NCBI GenBank assembly: GCA_019694295.1
Contig: JAIBCG010000003.1
Coordinates: 37,927 to 101,926, forward strand
Length of the DNA stretch: 64,000 bases
Origin: Saprospiraceae bacterium
GTDB taxonomy: Bacteria; Bacteroidota; Bacteroidia; Chitinophagales; Saprospiraceae
Direction of reading: 5' to 3'
Position numbers and translations under genes: made by a program. Below the pieces are notes generated by a model that ran no database searches, had not been told where the DNA came from, and saw only the letters and a program-made list of their open reading frames with translations. This document shows positions 54,402 to 63,936 of this stretch, piece after piece; positions within the stretch are counted from its first letter, which is position 1; each line of letters begins with the position of its first letter.

Positions 54402-55301
54402 CTATTTATTTTCTGATTTAATTTTCAAGCGGTCGGTATAAATGGAGAAATTGTGTTTTCTGGATTCTTTTTCAAGTATTTTATCCTTTGCTTGCTCTAC
54501 GATTTCTTTTTTTCGTTGTAGCAAAAATATATCTGTTATCCTTTTACGTGCATAACTGTATGGTGCTGTTTCTCCTTTTTGCAGGTATTTGAATATCTGT
54601 AGGTAATAAAAATATTCATCATCTTCAGTCCTAAACTTGGTGATATCGGAATATTCTTTGCCTTTTAGGCTTTGCTTAGGTATCTGAAGGAATATCTCAT
54701 CGGCATTGTTCCACACTGTGTCTTCGAGCATATACAGGGTAGCTTCTTTTGAACATATTTGTAGCAATTCTTCTGTAGCTCCGGGCTTTGCTTTATCCCA
54801 TATTTTTTCAAAAGTTACCTTATTGACTTTTGCTTTTGGGACTTTAACAAAAAAGCATCGCATCACATCATTATCAAGTCGGAATCCTTCTTTATTGTCT
54901 TCATAAAATTTTGAAAGTGATTCCTCGTCAAGTATAGTATCGAGTCTTTCTTTTACAATAAGATTTTGGTATGCAAAATTGATGAGCGATGAACGATATT
55001 CTTTCACCTGTTTTTCTATTTGGTCATGATTAGAAATCCTTTTGAGTGCTTCGTTCTCAAATAATTTGTTCCTTACCCAGTCATCGACATACAGATCAAG
55101 AAGTTTAGTACTGTCTTCGGGAGTCATGTTATTTTGAAAAATGCCATTGACATCTGATAGGTACAGATAATCATCATATACCTTAGCCAATATTTGTTCC
55201 TTTTTTGAAGTACAGCTAAGCATTGCGGCCGATACGGTCGCCCACAACATAATAAATACAGGCTTTTGCCAATTGCAATAATGTAGAATACTCCTTATCA
55301 T
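54402..55301 (-). CDS. SurA-N-like lipoprotein without a recognisable rotamase domain
   Basis: A 299-aa lipoprotein (MLSC, Cys30 from the chosen start). The helical N-terminal region resembles the SurA/PpiD chaperone module: LYVDDWVRNKLFENEAL near residues 68-84 and FAYQNLIVKERLDT further on, then LSKFYEDNKEGFRLDNDVMRCFFVKVPK, which is how a parvulin domain usually begins. The GG...F...A and YGxHI signatures of active parvulins are missing. It sits between two true parvulin genes and is probably a chaperone partner. The ATG follows a TTG that overlaps the promoter element. Confidence 0.75.
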   Translation of the reverse strand: MIRSILHYCNWQKPVFIMLWATVSAAMLSCTSKKEQILAKVYDDYLYLSDVNGIFQNNMTPEDSTKLLDLYVDDWVRNKLFENEALKRISNHDQIEKQVKEYRSSLINFAYQNLIVKERLDTILDEESLSKFYEDNKEGFRLDNDVMRCFFVKVPKAKVNKVTFEKIWDKAKPGATEELLQICSKEATLYMLEDTVWNNADEIFLQIPKQSLKGKEYSDITKFRTEDDEYFYYLQIFKYLQKGETAPYSYARKRITDIFLLQRKKEIVEQAKDKILEKESRKHNFSIYTDRLKIKSENK

Positions 55302-55304
55302 AGA

Positions 55305-55312
55305 CAAAGATA
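55305..55312 (-). promoter_or_regulatory. -7 promoter element before the SurA-N-like lipoprotein
   Basis: TATCTTTG on the minus strand matches TAnnTTTG. It ends 4 bases before the ATG, so the predicted transcript would begin at or next to the start codon. It lies just after the stop of the upstream parvulin gene. Confidence 0.5.
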
Positions 55313-55326
55313 CCGATATATCTTTA

Positions 55327-57297
55327 TCATTTTTTTACGAGTGATTCAAATACTTTGGTATCTACTTTAGCAGGAATGGATTTTTGAAGCTCAGCTACCC
55401 AGGCCTTTTCAAGGTAATCACCATATTCTGCTACTGCATATCCACGCGATTCTTCAAGTGTTTTATCAGCAGGTGCCAACACTTCTTTAATTTTTATAAT
55501 ATAGTAAGCCTTGGTTTTTTCGTCTTTTTCTACTTTTGACATTTCGCCTTTGGTCCACGACATTTTATCGACTATCGGATTCTTACCAAACTCGTAGGTT
55601 TTTTCTTCTGTGACGATATTCTTTTTTTCGGTGTTAAATTTTTGTTCAACCTCTTCTCTTGTATGATTTTGGAAATATTCGGCTACCTTCATGGCTTCGG
55701 GTTCGCCACCTATTCTTATTGTTACGACATCTGCAATCACTCTTCTATCCCAGCGGTATTTTCCTTTCAGGTTTTTGTCGAAATAATTTTTTAAACCAGT
55801 AGAATCTTCAGATGCTTTTTTCCAAACCATTTTTTCTGATGCCGCAAACAAGAGCGTACCTTCTTCGTATTCACGCATCAGCGATTTAAAATCCGGATAT
55901 TTTTGTTCTAGTTTGCCTTCTTCGTATTTAAATAATGCTGTGCTTAGCTCATCGTTATACATAGAACGGATTGCGGTTTCGACGGTATGGGTTTGTTTCA
56001 TACTCATCCTCTTGCGTGTAAAATCCTTGAGGTAGTCTTCAAATGCTCCGATGGTTAGCTTGGTGCCATTATCGAGTGAGTACAATACTTTGTCCCGATT
56101 TTGTGCCGGAGCCTTCCAGTCATTGGCAAAGAATTTATCATCTACAGACTGAATGAAGGCACTCATTGCTTTATCATCTTCCTTAAGACCACATTGTTTT
56201 TTGATTTTTACCAGTAATGCTTCCTTTGCTTCTGTAAATCTTTGATCGCGCTTCACCTTTGGCTCTATCCGTCTTTTCTCGGTTTCAAAATCTCCAACAG
56301 GTCTTGCACTTATTCGTTTGATGATATGCCAGCCTGCAGTAGTCTGTATTGGTGAACTGTATTCGCCGTCTTTTTTCAGACCAAAAGCGGCATCTTCAAA
56401 AGGTTTTTCATAGTGGTTAATTCCAAAAAATCCGATATAGCCACCTTTGATGGATGATGCTTTATCTTCAGAGAATTGTTCGGCCATATCTTCATAGTTT
56501 TCACCCTTTTGCAACAACTGGTATATCGAGTCGATTTTCATTTTACTTCGAGCGTTATTCGGGTCGTCTTTAGGTGTTCTTATGAGTATATGTGCTACTT
56601 CTATTTCGCCTCGGGCGTCCCGTACTTCATTGAGCTTAAATAGGTGATATCCAAGCGGGGTGCGTATAGGTGCAGTTATTTCTCCGGGTTTCATCTTGTA
56701 TATAGCTGTCTCTACATTATAGAATCCGTTAGGAAACAAGGCCGTGAAAAAACCAAGATCGCCTTTATTGTCTTTGGCGGTTTTATCATCACTTTTTTCA
56801 ACAGCTATTTTGTTGAAGTCAGCTCCTTTTATCAATTGTGCTCTTATTTCTGATATCTCGTTGAAAGCCTTCAGCGTGTCTTCCGGTGTGGCGTTTTCGG
56901 GCAGTGTTTTTAGAATGTGGCTTATATGAACATCTTTTTTCGACCGTTCGTAAGCTTCTTTGATGAGTTTGTCTGTCACTTCTTTATCCATCAAGTATGA
57001 GTCGGCAAGTTGTTTTCTGTACCCGGCTAATTCTGTTTTTATAGAAGGTAGGGTATCAAGCTTTTGGTCCTTTGCGTATTGTACCTTCAGTTTGAAATTT
57101 TTATACAAGTCTAGATTTTCCTGGAGTGATTTTTTGTTAAAATCGGCTTTTTCACCATTGTTTTTTGTATAAATATAAAGAAATTCATCAACTGTTACAG
57201 GTTGGTTTTTCACTGTAAACAATACTCTTTGGTCTTTCTGGCCAAATGCAAAACCTGCTAGCAGAACCAACAGGCCAATCAGAAATCTTGATTTCAT
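55327..57297 (-). CDS. Exported peptidyl-prolyl isomerase with two parvulin domains
   Basis: A 656-aa periplasmic protein with a signal peptide ending near FAFGQ (residue 20). A helical chaperone region (about 25-115) precedes two parvulin domains: residues about 118-225, with HISHILKTL, DNKGDLGFFTALFPNGF and TPLGYHLFKLNEV, and about 230-335, with EVAHILIRTP, IKGGYIGFFGINHYEKPFEDAAFGLKKDG and TTAGWHIIKRI. A long C-terminal helical and mixed region (about 345-655) follows. It is first of the three-gene folding-factor cluster. A -7 box lies upstream. Confidence 0.92.
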   Translation of the reverse strand: MKSRFLIGLLVLLAGFAFGQKDQRVLFTVKNQPVTVDEFLYIYTKNNGEKADFNKKSLQENLDLYKNFKLKVQYAKDQKLDTLPSIKTELAGYRKQLADSYLMDKEVTDKLIKEAYERSKKDVHISHILKTLPENATPEDTLKAFNEISEIRAQLIKGADFNKIAVEKSDDKTAKDNKGDLGFFTALFPNGFYNVETAIYKMKPGEITAPIRTPLGYHLFKLNEVRDARGEIEVAHILIRTPKDDPNNARSKMKIDSIYQLLQKGENYEDMAEQFSEDKASSIKGGYIGFFGINHYEKPFEDAAFGLKKDGEYSSPIQTTAGWHIIKRISARPVGDFETEKRRIEPKVKRDQRFTEAKEALLVKIKKQCGLKEDDKAMSAFIQSVDDKFFANDWKAPAQNRDKVLYSLDNGTKLTIGAFEDYLKDFTRKRMSMKQTHTVETAIRSMYNDELSTALFKYEEGKLEQKYPDFKSLMREYEEGTLLFAASEKMVWKKASEDSTGLKNYFDKNLKGKYRWDRRVIADVVTIRIGGEPEAMKVAEYFQNHTREEVEQKFNTEKKNIVTEEKTYEFGKNPIVDKMSWTKGEMSKVEKDEKTKAYYIIKIKEVLAPADKTLEESRGYAVAEYGDYLEKAWVAELQKSIPAKVDTKVFESLVKK

Positions 57298-57324
57298 GTT
57301 AGATGGTTTATTAATTTATTTGGG

Positions 57325-57332
57325 CAAAATTA
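57325..57332 (-). promoter_or_regulatory. -7 promoter element of the parvulin cluster
   Basis: TAATTTTG on the minus strand matches TAnnTTTG and lies 27 bases before the ATG. Confidence 0.55.
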
Positions 57333-57407
57333 AAATTATTTTATTCGAAAGTTATAAATACTCATAACCTTTAGAAATATTTAAGATTCTTTGATGCTTT
57401 TTACATC

Positions 57408-59870
57408 TCAATCCTGATAATATATGCGCTTGACTCGTGGTGAAATTCCGGTAAATACTTCATAAGGTATTGTCTGTAATGTTTTTGCCATCTCTGTTAC
57501 CGGCAGGTCTTCACCAAAAATGATTACTTCATCGCCTTCTCGTACATTTTTCAGATCTGTGATGTCTATCATTGCCATATCCATACACACATTCCCGATG
57601 GTGGGCACCTTTGTTTGGTTGATGAGTACACTGTAATTCCCATTACCAAGCATACGCCTGAATCCGTCTGCATACCCCACACTTATGGTGGCAATTTTTG
57701 ATGTCTTTGTGACAATACCTTTGCGTCCGTATCCTATTGTTTCGTTGGCGAATACCGTTTTTATCTGCGAAATACTAGCTTTGAATGAATGCACACTGCG
57801 CAATAATCTGCTCACATCTCCATTCGAATCATAACCATACAGGCCTATACCCAGCCTTACCATATCCATTTGATATTCCTGAAACCGACCAATACCAGAA
57901 GAATTCAGTATGTGCATGATGGGCGAAATATTGAGTTCTGCTGATATTTTGCCGGCCATTTGTCTGAATCTCGTTGCCTGCTTATGCGTGTACTCGTCCT
58001 GTGACGGGTCTTCACTTGCTGCCAGATGTGTAAAAATGCTTTTCACGACAATATTCTGATGCTGGTGCAATAATTCAATCAGATAATCAATATCTGACTC
58101 CGAAAATCCGAGCCTATTCATTCCTGTATCTAACTTGATATGTACACCCAGGGCGGTAACTCCGGATGACATTTGCCCTATTAATGATTGCAGAATACCC
58201 GGGCTGTATATTTCAGGTTCAAGATTGTATTTAAAGGTGACCTCAAGTGTTGATTCATCAGGGTTGAGCACCATTACCGGTAAAGTAACACCAGTTTTGC
58301 GCAGCTCTACACCTTCGTCCGGGTAAGCGACACAAAGGTAGTCAACCTTATGATATTGCAGCAGTTTGGCTACCTCATCACTGCCTGCACCGTATGCCGA
58401 GGCCTTCACCATGGCCATTATCTTCACGCCTGGTCTTAGCAAAGAAGCATAGACATTCAGATTGTGAATAAGTGCTGATAAATTTATTTCAAGTACAGTT
58501 CTGTGTGAATTTTTTGACAAGCTGTGTACAATTTTCTCAAATTGAAAATGCCTGGCACCTTTGATTAAAATGGCTTCAGAGTTAAAGTCCGAGCTATGGA
58601 AATGTTGTATAAAAGCTTTTGTAGATTTAAAATGTCTGTAAGCAATGCGGTCGGAGAGTAGATTGGTGAGGACCGAAGATTTTTCACCAATGGTGATGAT
58701 TTTGTCTAACGCATATTTATTTACCAGGTTGGCCACCTTCCTGTACATATCTGTGGTAGTTTTTTCAGACTCCAACAGATCGGAAAGTATCAGCGTATGA
58801 ATTTTTTTTTGACTTTGCTGGTGCAAAAACTGTAAGGCTATCTTGAGTGAATCATAGTCTGCATTGTATGTATCATCTATCAGCAGACAATTATTAATCC
58901 CTTCTTTCAATTCAAGTCTCATGGCCACAGAAGCCAGCTGGGTTACTTCATCCTTGATTTGTTCGGGCATGATACCTAAGGAATATGCAGCTACTATAGC
59001 ATGACAAAGGTTAGTAATAGAAGCATTATCTTGAAACGGGATATTGGTCTCGAACCTGGTATCAGGAAAAATTGCAGTAAGTGTGATGACAGAATTTCCT
59101 TGTGTTTTTATAAATTGAATGGGTGCATTTCCTTCAAGTGACCAAGCAAGTAATTTGCCGTTAAATTTCTGTCGGATTATCGTATCAGGTAGTAGCTGGT
59201 CAGCACAATAAATCAAGACTTTAGCGTGTTCGAATAAAAGAAGTTTTTCGATTAGTTTTTCTTCAGCATCATAGAACCCTGCACTGTGGGCATCCCCAAG
59301 ATAAGTAAAAATACCGATATCAGGTTTTATTATTTTTTCAAGAGCCTGCATTTCACCTTTCTGAGAGATACCTGCTTCAAAAATAGCGAGGTTGTGTTCA
59401 GTGTTCATTTGCCATACTGAGAGTGGCACACCTATCTGGCTGTTGTAGCTCTTTGGGCTGCGGACTATTCTGAAATGTTTGCTCAGCAGCTGAGCCAGCC
59501 ATTCTTTTACAATAGTTTTGCCGTTGCTACCTGTAATACCCATAACCGGATAACTAAATCGTGAACGGTGAAATGCTGCAAGTGATTGTAATGCTACGAT
59601 CGTGTTTGGAACTACAATATAATTATACTTGTCCTTAGCAATAACATATCTTTGGTCTGACACCAAAAAATTTCGAACACCTCGAGTCTTTAATTCATCA
59701 ATGAAATCATGCCCGTTTTTCCTGGAGCCCGGCAATGCAATAAATAATGTTTGTTCTTCGAATATTACATTGCGGCTGTCGGTTGACAAAAATTCTATAA
59801 CATCCTCATCATGGCTGCCTAAAAACCGCCCATTGATTGCTCTGCTGATGTCAAGAATGTTAAACTTCAT
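57408..59870 (-). CDS. Bifunctional UDP-MurNAc-tripeptide:D-Ala-D-Ala ligase / alanine racemase
   Basis: An 820-aa fusion. The MurF half (about residues 1-450) has the ATP loop MGITGSNGKTIVKEW near 109-123 and a Mur-ligase central domain with LLIDDTYNADYDS. It adds D-Ala-D-Ala to the peptidoglycan precursor. The alanine racemase half (about 455-820) has the PLP lysine in MAMVKASAYGAGS and the catalytic Tyr in GYGRKGIV; the product D-Ala feeds D-Ala-D-Ala synthesis. This MurF-Alr fusion is characteristic of Bacteroidota. It starts 15 bases after purD and is co-transcribed with it. Confidence 0.95.
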   Translation of the reverse strand: MKFNILDISRAINGRFLGSHDEDVIEFLSTDSRNVIFEEQTLFIALPGSRKNGHDFIDELKTRGVRNFLVSDQRYVIAKDKYNYIVVPNTIVALQSLAAFHRSRFSYPVMGITGSNGKTIVKEWLAQLLSKHFRIVRSPKSYNSQIGVPLSVWQMNTEHNLAIFEAGISQKGEMQALEKIIKPDIGIFTYLGDAHSAGFYDAEEKLIEKLLLFEHAKVLIYCADQLLPDTIIRQKFNGKLLAWSLEGNAPIQFIKTQGNSVITLTAIFPDTRFETNIPFQDNASITNLCHAIVAAYSLGIMPEQIKDEVTQLASVAMRLELKEGINNCLLIDDTYNADYDSLKIALQFLHQQSQKKIHTLILSDLLESEKTTTDMYRKVANLVNKYALDKIITIGEKSSVLTNLLSDRIAYRHFKSTKAFIQHFHSSDFNSEAILIKGARHFQFEKIVHSLSKNSHRTVLEINLSALIHNLNVYASLLRPGVKIMAMVKASAYGAGSDEVAKLLQYHKVDYLCVAYPDEGVELRKTGVTLPVMVLNPDESTLEVTFKYNLEPEIYSPGILQSLIGQMSSGVTALGVHIKLDTGMNRLGFSESDIDYLIELLHQHQNIVVKSIFTHLAASEDPSQDEYTHKQATRFRQMAGKISAELNISPIMHILNSSGIGRFQEYQMDMVRLGIGLYGYDSNGDVSRLLRSVHSFKASISQIKTVFANETIGYGRKGIVTKTSKIATISVGYADGFRRMLGNGNYSVLINQTKVPTIGNVCMDMAMIDITDLKNVREGDEVIIFGEDLPVTEMAKTLQTIPYEVFTGISPRVKRIYYQD

Positions 59871-59885
59871 TACTTAGACCGCTTA

Positions 59886-61166
59886 TTATTTTTCGAAAAT
59901 CAATAAATCTTTACCAATATCCTTTCTGTAATTCTTTCCTTCAAAATGTACAAGTTCAGCTGCTTTAAGCGACTTATTTATAGCATCCTGAATATTCATA
60001 CCAAATGAGGTAAGTGCCATAACACGGCCGCCATTAGTTTGTAAAGTTTCATTGAGTAAAGTACCGGCATGGAACACCAAACTTTCATGCACAAGCTCAG
60101 TACCTGTTATCGGATTTCCTTTTTTGTATGGTCCTGGATATCCTTGTGCCACTAACATAATCGTTGCTGCTGTTTCGTGGGTTACTTCAGGGAGCTCTGG
60201 TGGCAGGTGGCCATTGGCAGCACCTAAGAACAATGGGACCAAATCACTCTTTATGCGTGGTATCACTACTTCCGTCTCAGGGTCACCCATTCTGCAGTTA
60301 TATTCAATTACAAACGGATCACCATTTACATTTATCAGACCAAAGAATATAAATCCACGGTAGTCGATATTTCTCTTTTGTAAGCCGTTCAAGGTAGGTT
60401 TGATGATCTGGGTATGCACTTTTTCAGCCAATACATCATCCAGGAAAGGGACAGGAGATACTGCACCCATACCACCGGTGTTTGGGCCGGTATCGCCTTC
60501 GCCAATTCTCTTATAATCTTTTGCCTCCGGCAATAATATATAATCTTTTCCATCAGTAATAACAAACATCGAAAACTCAATACCTGCGAGAAATTGTTCT
60601 ATTACAATTGTGTTTCCGGCATGGCCAAACATACCATCCAACATAGCGTTGAAATTTTCTTTTGCCTCATCACGGTCACTCGTAATAATGACACCTTTAC
60701 CGGCAGCTAATCCATCCGCTTTCAATACTATAGGCAGGTTACAGTTATCAAGGTAATGAATTCCTTCGTTACGGGTTTTGTTTGTGAATTCTCTGTAAGC
60801 AGCAGTAGGGATACCTTCAGATGCCATAAAAGATTTTGCCCATGCTTTCGAGCCTTCGAGTTGTGCACCTGTTTTATCAGGACCTAGGATGGCAATCCTT
60901 TGTAAAGCTTCATTTTCTTTGAAATAATTGACAATACCATTTACCAAAGGTTCTTCGGGACCTACTATAATGAGTTGTACATCGGTTGTTAGAGCAAAAT
61001 CAGCTATTTTTTCAAAATCATTTATTGCCAGCGGAACATTCACTGCTATTTCATTTGTGCCACCGTTGCCGGGCGCAACGAAAAGCTTGGTACAAAGTGG
61101 GCTTTTGGCTATTTGGTGTGCCAATGCATGTTCACGACCACCACTTCCGAGTATCAGAATATTCAT
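59886..61166 (-). CDS. purD: Phosphoribosylamine-glycine ligase
   Basis: A 426-aa ATP-grasp enzyme joining glycine to phosphoribosylamine, the second step of purine synthesis and the step after the amidophosphoribosyltransferase also encoded in this window. Motifs are MNILILGSGGREHALA at the N-terminus, LVAPGNGGT-like loop VAPGNGGTNEIA, the ATP-grasp segments KADGLAAGKGVII and EQFLAGIEFSMFV, and GPNTGGMGAVSP. I chose the ATG at MNILILG rather than one 7 codons upstream because the family starts there and a -7 element lies 19 bases before it. Confidence 0.96.
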   Translation of the reverse strand: MNILILGSGGREHALAHQIAKSPLCTKLFVAPGNGGTNEIAVNVPLAINDFEKIADFALTTDVQLIIVGPEEPLVNGIVNYFKENEALQRIAILGPDKTGAQLEGSKAWAKSFMASEGIPTAAYREFTNKTRNEGIHYLDNCNLPIVLKADGLAAGKGVIITSDRDEAKENFNAMLDGMFGHAGNTIVIEQFLAGIEFSMFVITDGKDYILLPEAKDYKRIGEGDTGPNTGGMGAVSPVPFLDDVLAEKVHTQIIKPTLNGLQKRNIDYRGFIFFGLINVNGDPFVIEYNCRMGDPETEVVIPRIKSDLVPLFLGAANGHLPPELPEVTHETAATIMLVAQGYPGPYKKGNPITGTELVHESLVFHAGTLLNETLQTNGGRVMALTSFGMNIQDAINKSLKAAELVHFEGKNYRKDIGKDLLIFEK

Positions 61167-61184
61167 TTGTGAAATTTTTTTGTG

Positions 61185-61192
61185 CAAATATA
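61185..61192 (-). promoter_or_regulatory. -7 promoter element of purD-murF/alr
   Basis: TATATTTG on the minus strand matches TAnnTTTG and lies 18 bases upstream of the purD ATG. Confidence 0.6.
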
Positions 61193-61389
61193 CAGAAAAC
61201 TGTTTGATAGCTTGCTTAACTACTAAAGTGAACAGTATTGACCTTTGATAAAATGTTGAATAAACACAAAATTAAGTATGCCAGTCTATCAAATCATTTA
61301 GCACACTACAAATTTATATACACCTTTCATTAATGAAATTATTTTAATGAAAAATATACATAAAACTTTTATTTTCAATAAGAAAGTTG

Positions 61390-61397
61390 TACCTTTG
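61390..61397 (+). promoter_or_regulatory. -7 promoter element of rpsA
   Basis: TACCTTTG matches TAnnTTTG, the same sequence as at rplM and tRNA-Phe. It lies 45 bases before the rpsA ATG in a strongly AT-rich region. No clear -33 element. Confidence 0.65.
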
Positions 61398-61442
61398 CAC
61401 CGCTAAAAATATTTCTTAACCTTTTAAACCTGATTCTACTTC

Positions 61443-63344
61443 ATGCACGAACTAGAGAATCTTGAAAATCAAGAAGTTGAGCAGACTTCAAATGCTCCGG
61501 TAGCCTCTGAGGAGGTTGCAGAAAAACCACAGACAAAAGCACCTGTTAAAAAGACCGCACACGACGATTTCGACTGGTCGCAAGGAAAACGCCAGACAGC
61601 TCATTATTCAGCAGAGGAAAGAAAAACGCTTTCTGAAAAGTATGAAGCGGCAATGAATACCATCAACAACAATGAAGTTGTTCCGGCAATGGTTACAGCC
61701 ATTCATGGTGGAGATGTAGTACTCGATATCAACTACAAATCTGATGGCCTGTTGTCACTTTCTGAATTCAGAGACATGCCTGACCTTAAGATAGGTGATT
61801 ATGTTGATGTTTATATTGAATCACAAGAGGATACCAAAGGTGACCTGGTTCTAAGCAGAAGAAAAGCCAAACTGCTTAAAGCATGGCAACGCATCGTTGA
61901 CTCATATACCAACGGCACCATCATTACAGGTGTGGTTGTCAGCAAAACGAAAGGCGGTCTTATTGTAGATAGCGAAGGTCTTGAAACATTCCTTCCGGGT
62001 TCGCAGATAGATATCAAGCCAATACTCGACTACGACCAGTATGTTGGCAAAACAATGGAATTCAAAGTTGTTAAAATCAACGAAACCATTAAGAATGCTG
62101 TAGTATCACATAAGGCTCTTATTGAGAATAATATCGCAGGTCAAAGAGATCAGATCATCTCAAGTCTTGAAAAAGGTCAGGTACTTGAAGGCGTTGTTAA
62201 GAACATCACTGATTTTGGTGCGTTCATGGATCTTGGCGGTGTAGATGGTTTGCTTTATATTACAGATATAAGCTGGGGTAGAATTAACCATCCTGCTGAA
62301 GTACTAGAGCTAAATCAAAAGCTAAATGTAGTAGTTCTAGAGTTTGACGAAGCCAAGAAGAGAATTTCTCTTGGTTTGAAACAACTACAGCCAGAACCAT
62401 GGGAAGTTTTGAACAACGAAATCCAGGAAGGATCAGTTGTAAAAGGTAAAATTGTAAATATAGAAGACTACGGGGCTTTCCTTGAGTTACAGCCTGGTAT
62501 TGAAGGCTTGATACACGTTTCCGAAATTTCATGGAGCAACCAGCCTATCAATGCAAGAGAGTATTTCCGTTTAGGTCAGGAGTTTGAAGCAAAAGTGGTT
62601 ACTATTGACCGTAGCGAACGCAAAATGTCACTTTCGCTTAAACAATTAACTGAAGACCCTTGGGATGGTATCGAAGCAAGATTCCCGGTAGGCAGCAAGC
62701 ACACAGGAGAAGTGAAAAACCTTACACCTTATGGAGTGTTTGTAGAACTAAGTGACGGAATAGGAGGGATGGTACACATCTCAGACCTGAGCTGGACTAA
62801 GAGATATGCACACCCATCTGAGTTTACAAAAGTTGGAGCGAAGATTGATATCGTCATTCTTGAAATAGACAAGGATAGCAGAAAATTGGCACTTGGACAC
62901 AAGCAGATTGAAGAGAATCCATGGGACACATTTGAAAGTGTATTCCCAGTAGGTTCATATCATGAGGCTACCATTCTCAGAAAAGATGATAGAGGTGCAA
63001 TCATGCAGCTGCCATACGGACTTGAAGCATTTGCGCCAATCAAGCATATCAAGAAAGAAAATGGAAACATGGCAGAAGTAGAAGAAGTACTTACTGTCAA
63101 GGTTATAGAGTTCAACAGAGACGATAAGCGTATTCTTGTTTCGCACACGCGGTACCTTGAAGACATCAGGAAGGAAGCAGATGAAACAGTGAAGAAAGAC
63201 AAAGATGATGAAGAAGTCAAAGTAAGGACTACTGTAAACAAGCAGGCAGAGAAGATTGAAAAATCTACTTTAGGAGATTTGGATGTTTTTTCAGAATTGA
63301 AAGAACAACTGGATGACGATGCCAAAAAGGCGAAAAAAGATTAA
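61443..63344 (+). CDS. rpsA: 30S ribosomal protein S1
   Basis: A 633-aa RNA-binding ribosomal protein. After an acidic/polar N-terminal extension (about residues 1-75) come tandem S1 OB-fold domains, about five or six. The clearest have GQVLEGVVKNITDFGAFMDLGGVDGLLYITDISWGRINHP, GSVVKGKIVNIEDYGAFLELQPGIEGLIHVSEISW and GSKHTGEVKNLTPYGVFVELSDGIGGMVHISDLSW, shown here by their first residues at about 246, 331 and 417. A charged Lys/Glu tail follows. S1 helps recruit mRNA; this matters more where Shine-Dalgarno sites are absent, as here. It is a single-gene unit ending in a strong terminator ahead of the rRNA operon. Confidence 0.96.
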   Translation: MHELENLENQEVEQTSNAPVASEEVAEKPQTKAPVKKTAHDDFDWSQGKRQTAHYSAEERKTLSEKYEAAMNTINNNEVVPAMVTAIHGGDVVLDINYKSDGLLSLSEFRDMPDLKIGDYVDVYIESQEDTKGDLVLSRRKAKLLKAWQRIVDSYTNGTIITGVVVSKTKGGLIVDSEGLETFLPGSQIDIKPILDYDQYVGKTMEFKVVKINETIKNAVVSHKALIENNIAGQRDQIISSLEKGQVLEGVVKNITDFGAFMDLGGVDGLLYITDISWGRINHPAEVLELNQKLNVVVLEFDEAKKRISLGLKQLQPEPWEVLNNEIQEGSVVKGKIVNIEDYGAFLELQPGIEGLIHVSEISWSNQPINAREYFRLGQEFEAKVVTIDRSERKMSLSLKQLTEDPWDGIEARFPVGSKHTGEVKNLTPYGVFVELSDGIGGMVHISDLSWTKRYAHPSEFTKVGAKIDIVILEIDKDSRKLALGHKQIEENPWDTFESVFPVGSYHEATILRKDDRGAIMQLPYGLEAFAPIKHIKKENGNMAEVEEVLTVKVIEFNRDDKRILVSHTRYLEDIRKEADETVKKDKDDEEVKVRTTVNKQAEKIEKSTLGDLDVFSELKEQLDDDAKKAKKD

Positions 63345-63367
63345 TTCTATTTTTCTTTTGAATATTA

Positions 63368-63400
63368 AAATCCCTTTTCCATCCGAAAAGGGATTTTTTT
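63368..63400 (+). terminator. Intrinsic terminator after rpsA
   Basis: AAATCCCTTTT pairs with AAAAGGGATTT around a 7-base loop, followed by a T-run. It isolates rpsA from the rRNA operon downstream. Confidence 0.92.
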
Positions 63401-63761
63401 TACTTTCTATTGATTAAAGTAAGGTTAAAAATTTATCAGGGCCAAATATCTGTGAACTTTATTATAGATCACAATTTTGTTTGTGATAATTTGTTTGGAC
63501 AGGTATTTTCAAAAATAACTATCAGTTCATTCAGCCGACAACATAACTACTCGATTAAGATATACGTATATTAAGGTGAAAACACCCACATTCTGAAAGC
63601 AGAAGCTACAAGATATGTAAAAAGTATTTTAAAAATTCTTCAGATAAAATCGAACAAAGTAAAGGATAAACAGTTAAACAAATGCTTTCAGTAAAGACGA
63701 GAGGCGAAAAGGGGGTAAATTAGAAGGTAAAAATTTTTTTTTAAAAATATTTTTAAAAAAG
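63401..63761. other. AT-rich intergenic region upstream of the rRNA promoter
   Basis: About 360 bases with no gene I can support. Stops occur in every frame at short spacing. The last 70 bases are A/T tracts (runs of A and T just before 63761), which could act as an UP-type activating region for the rRNA promoter. Confidence 0.5.
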
Positions 63762-63793
63762 TTTGTAGTTATAAAATCAACTACGTATCTTTG
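63762..63793 (+). promoter_or_regulatory. Promoter of the ribosomal RNA operon
   Basis: TTTG at 63762-63765 and TATCTTTG at 63786-63793 match the -33 and -7 elements of Bacteroidota primary-sigma promoters with the ideal 20-base spacing. The 16S gene begins about 145 bases downstream. A long A/T-rich tract precedes the -33 element. Confidence 0.85.
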
Positions 63794-63797
63794 TGTC

Positions 63798-63936
63798 CGC
63801 TTTTGAAAAATAGTACAATAGAGTACAAAATAGATAGCAAAGTTCATTGAAAAGTTGGGAAGGAAATAAACGTTTATGTTGACCCTAAGAAACGAGTTAT
63901 TTATACAGAGATGTATGAATAACACAAAGACAATTT
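63798..63936 (+). ncRNA. rRNA leader with a boxA-like sequence
   Basis: The transcribed leader between the promoter and mature 16S. GTTCATTGAAAA at 63842-63853 resembles the boxA antitermination element in rRNA leaders. The segment just before 16S should pair with sequence after 16S to form the RNase III processing stem; the partner lies outside the window. Confidence 0.5.

Noticed and set aside
63401..63936. Repeats or short ORFs in the pre-rRNA region as a mobile element or CRISPR
   Set aside because: No regular repeat/spacer spacing and no terminal repeats; the AT tracts fit an rRNA promoter region.
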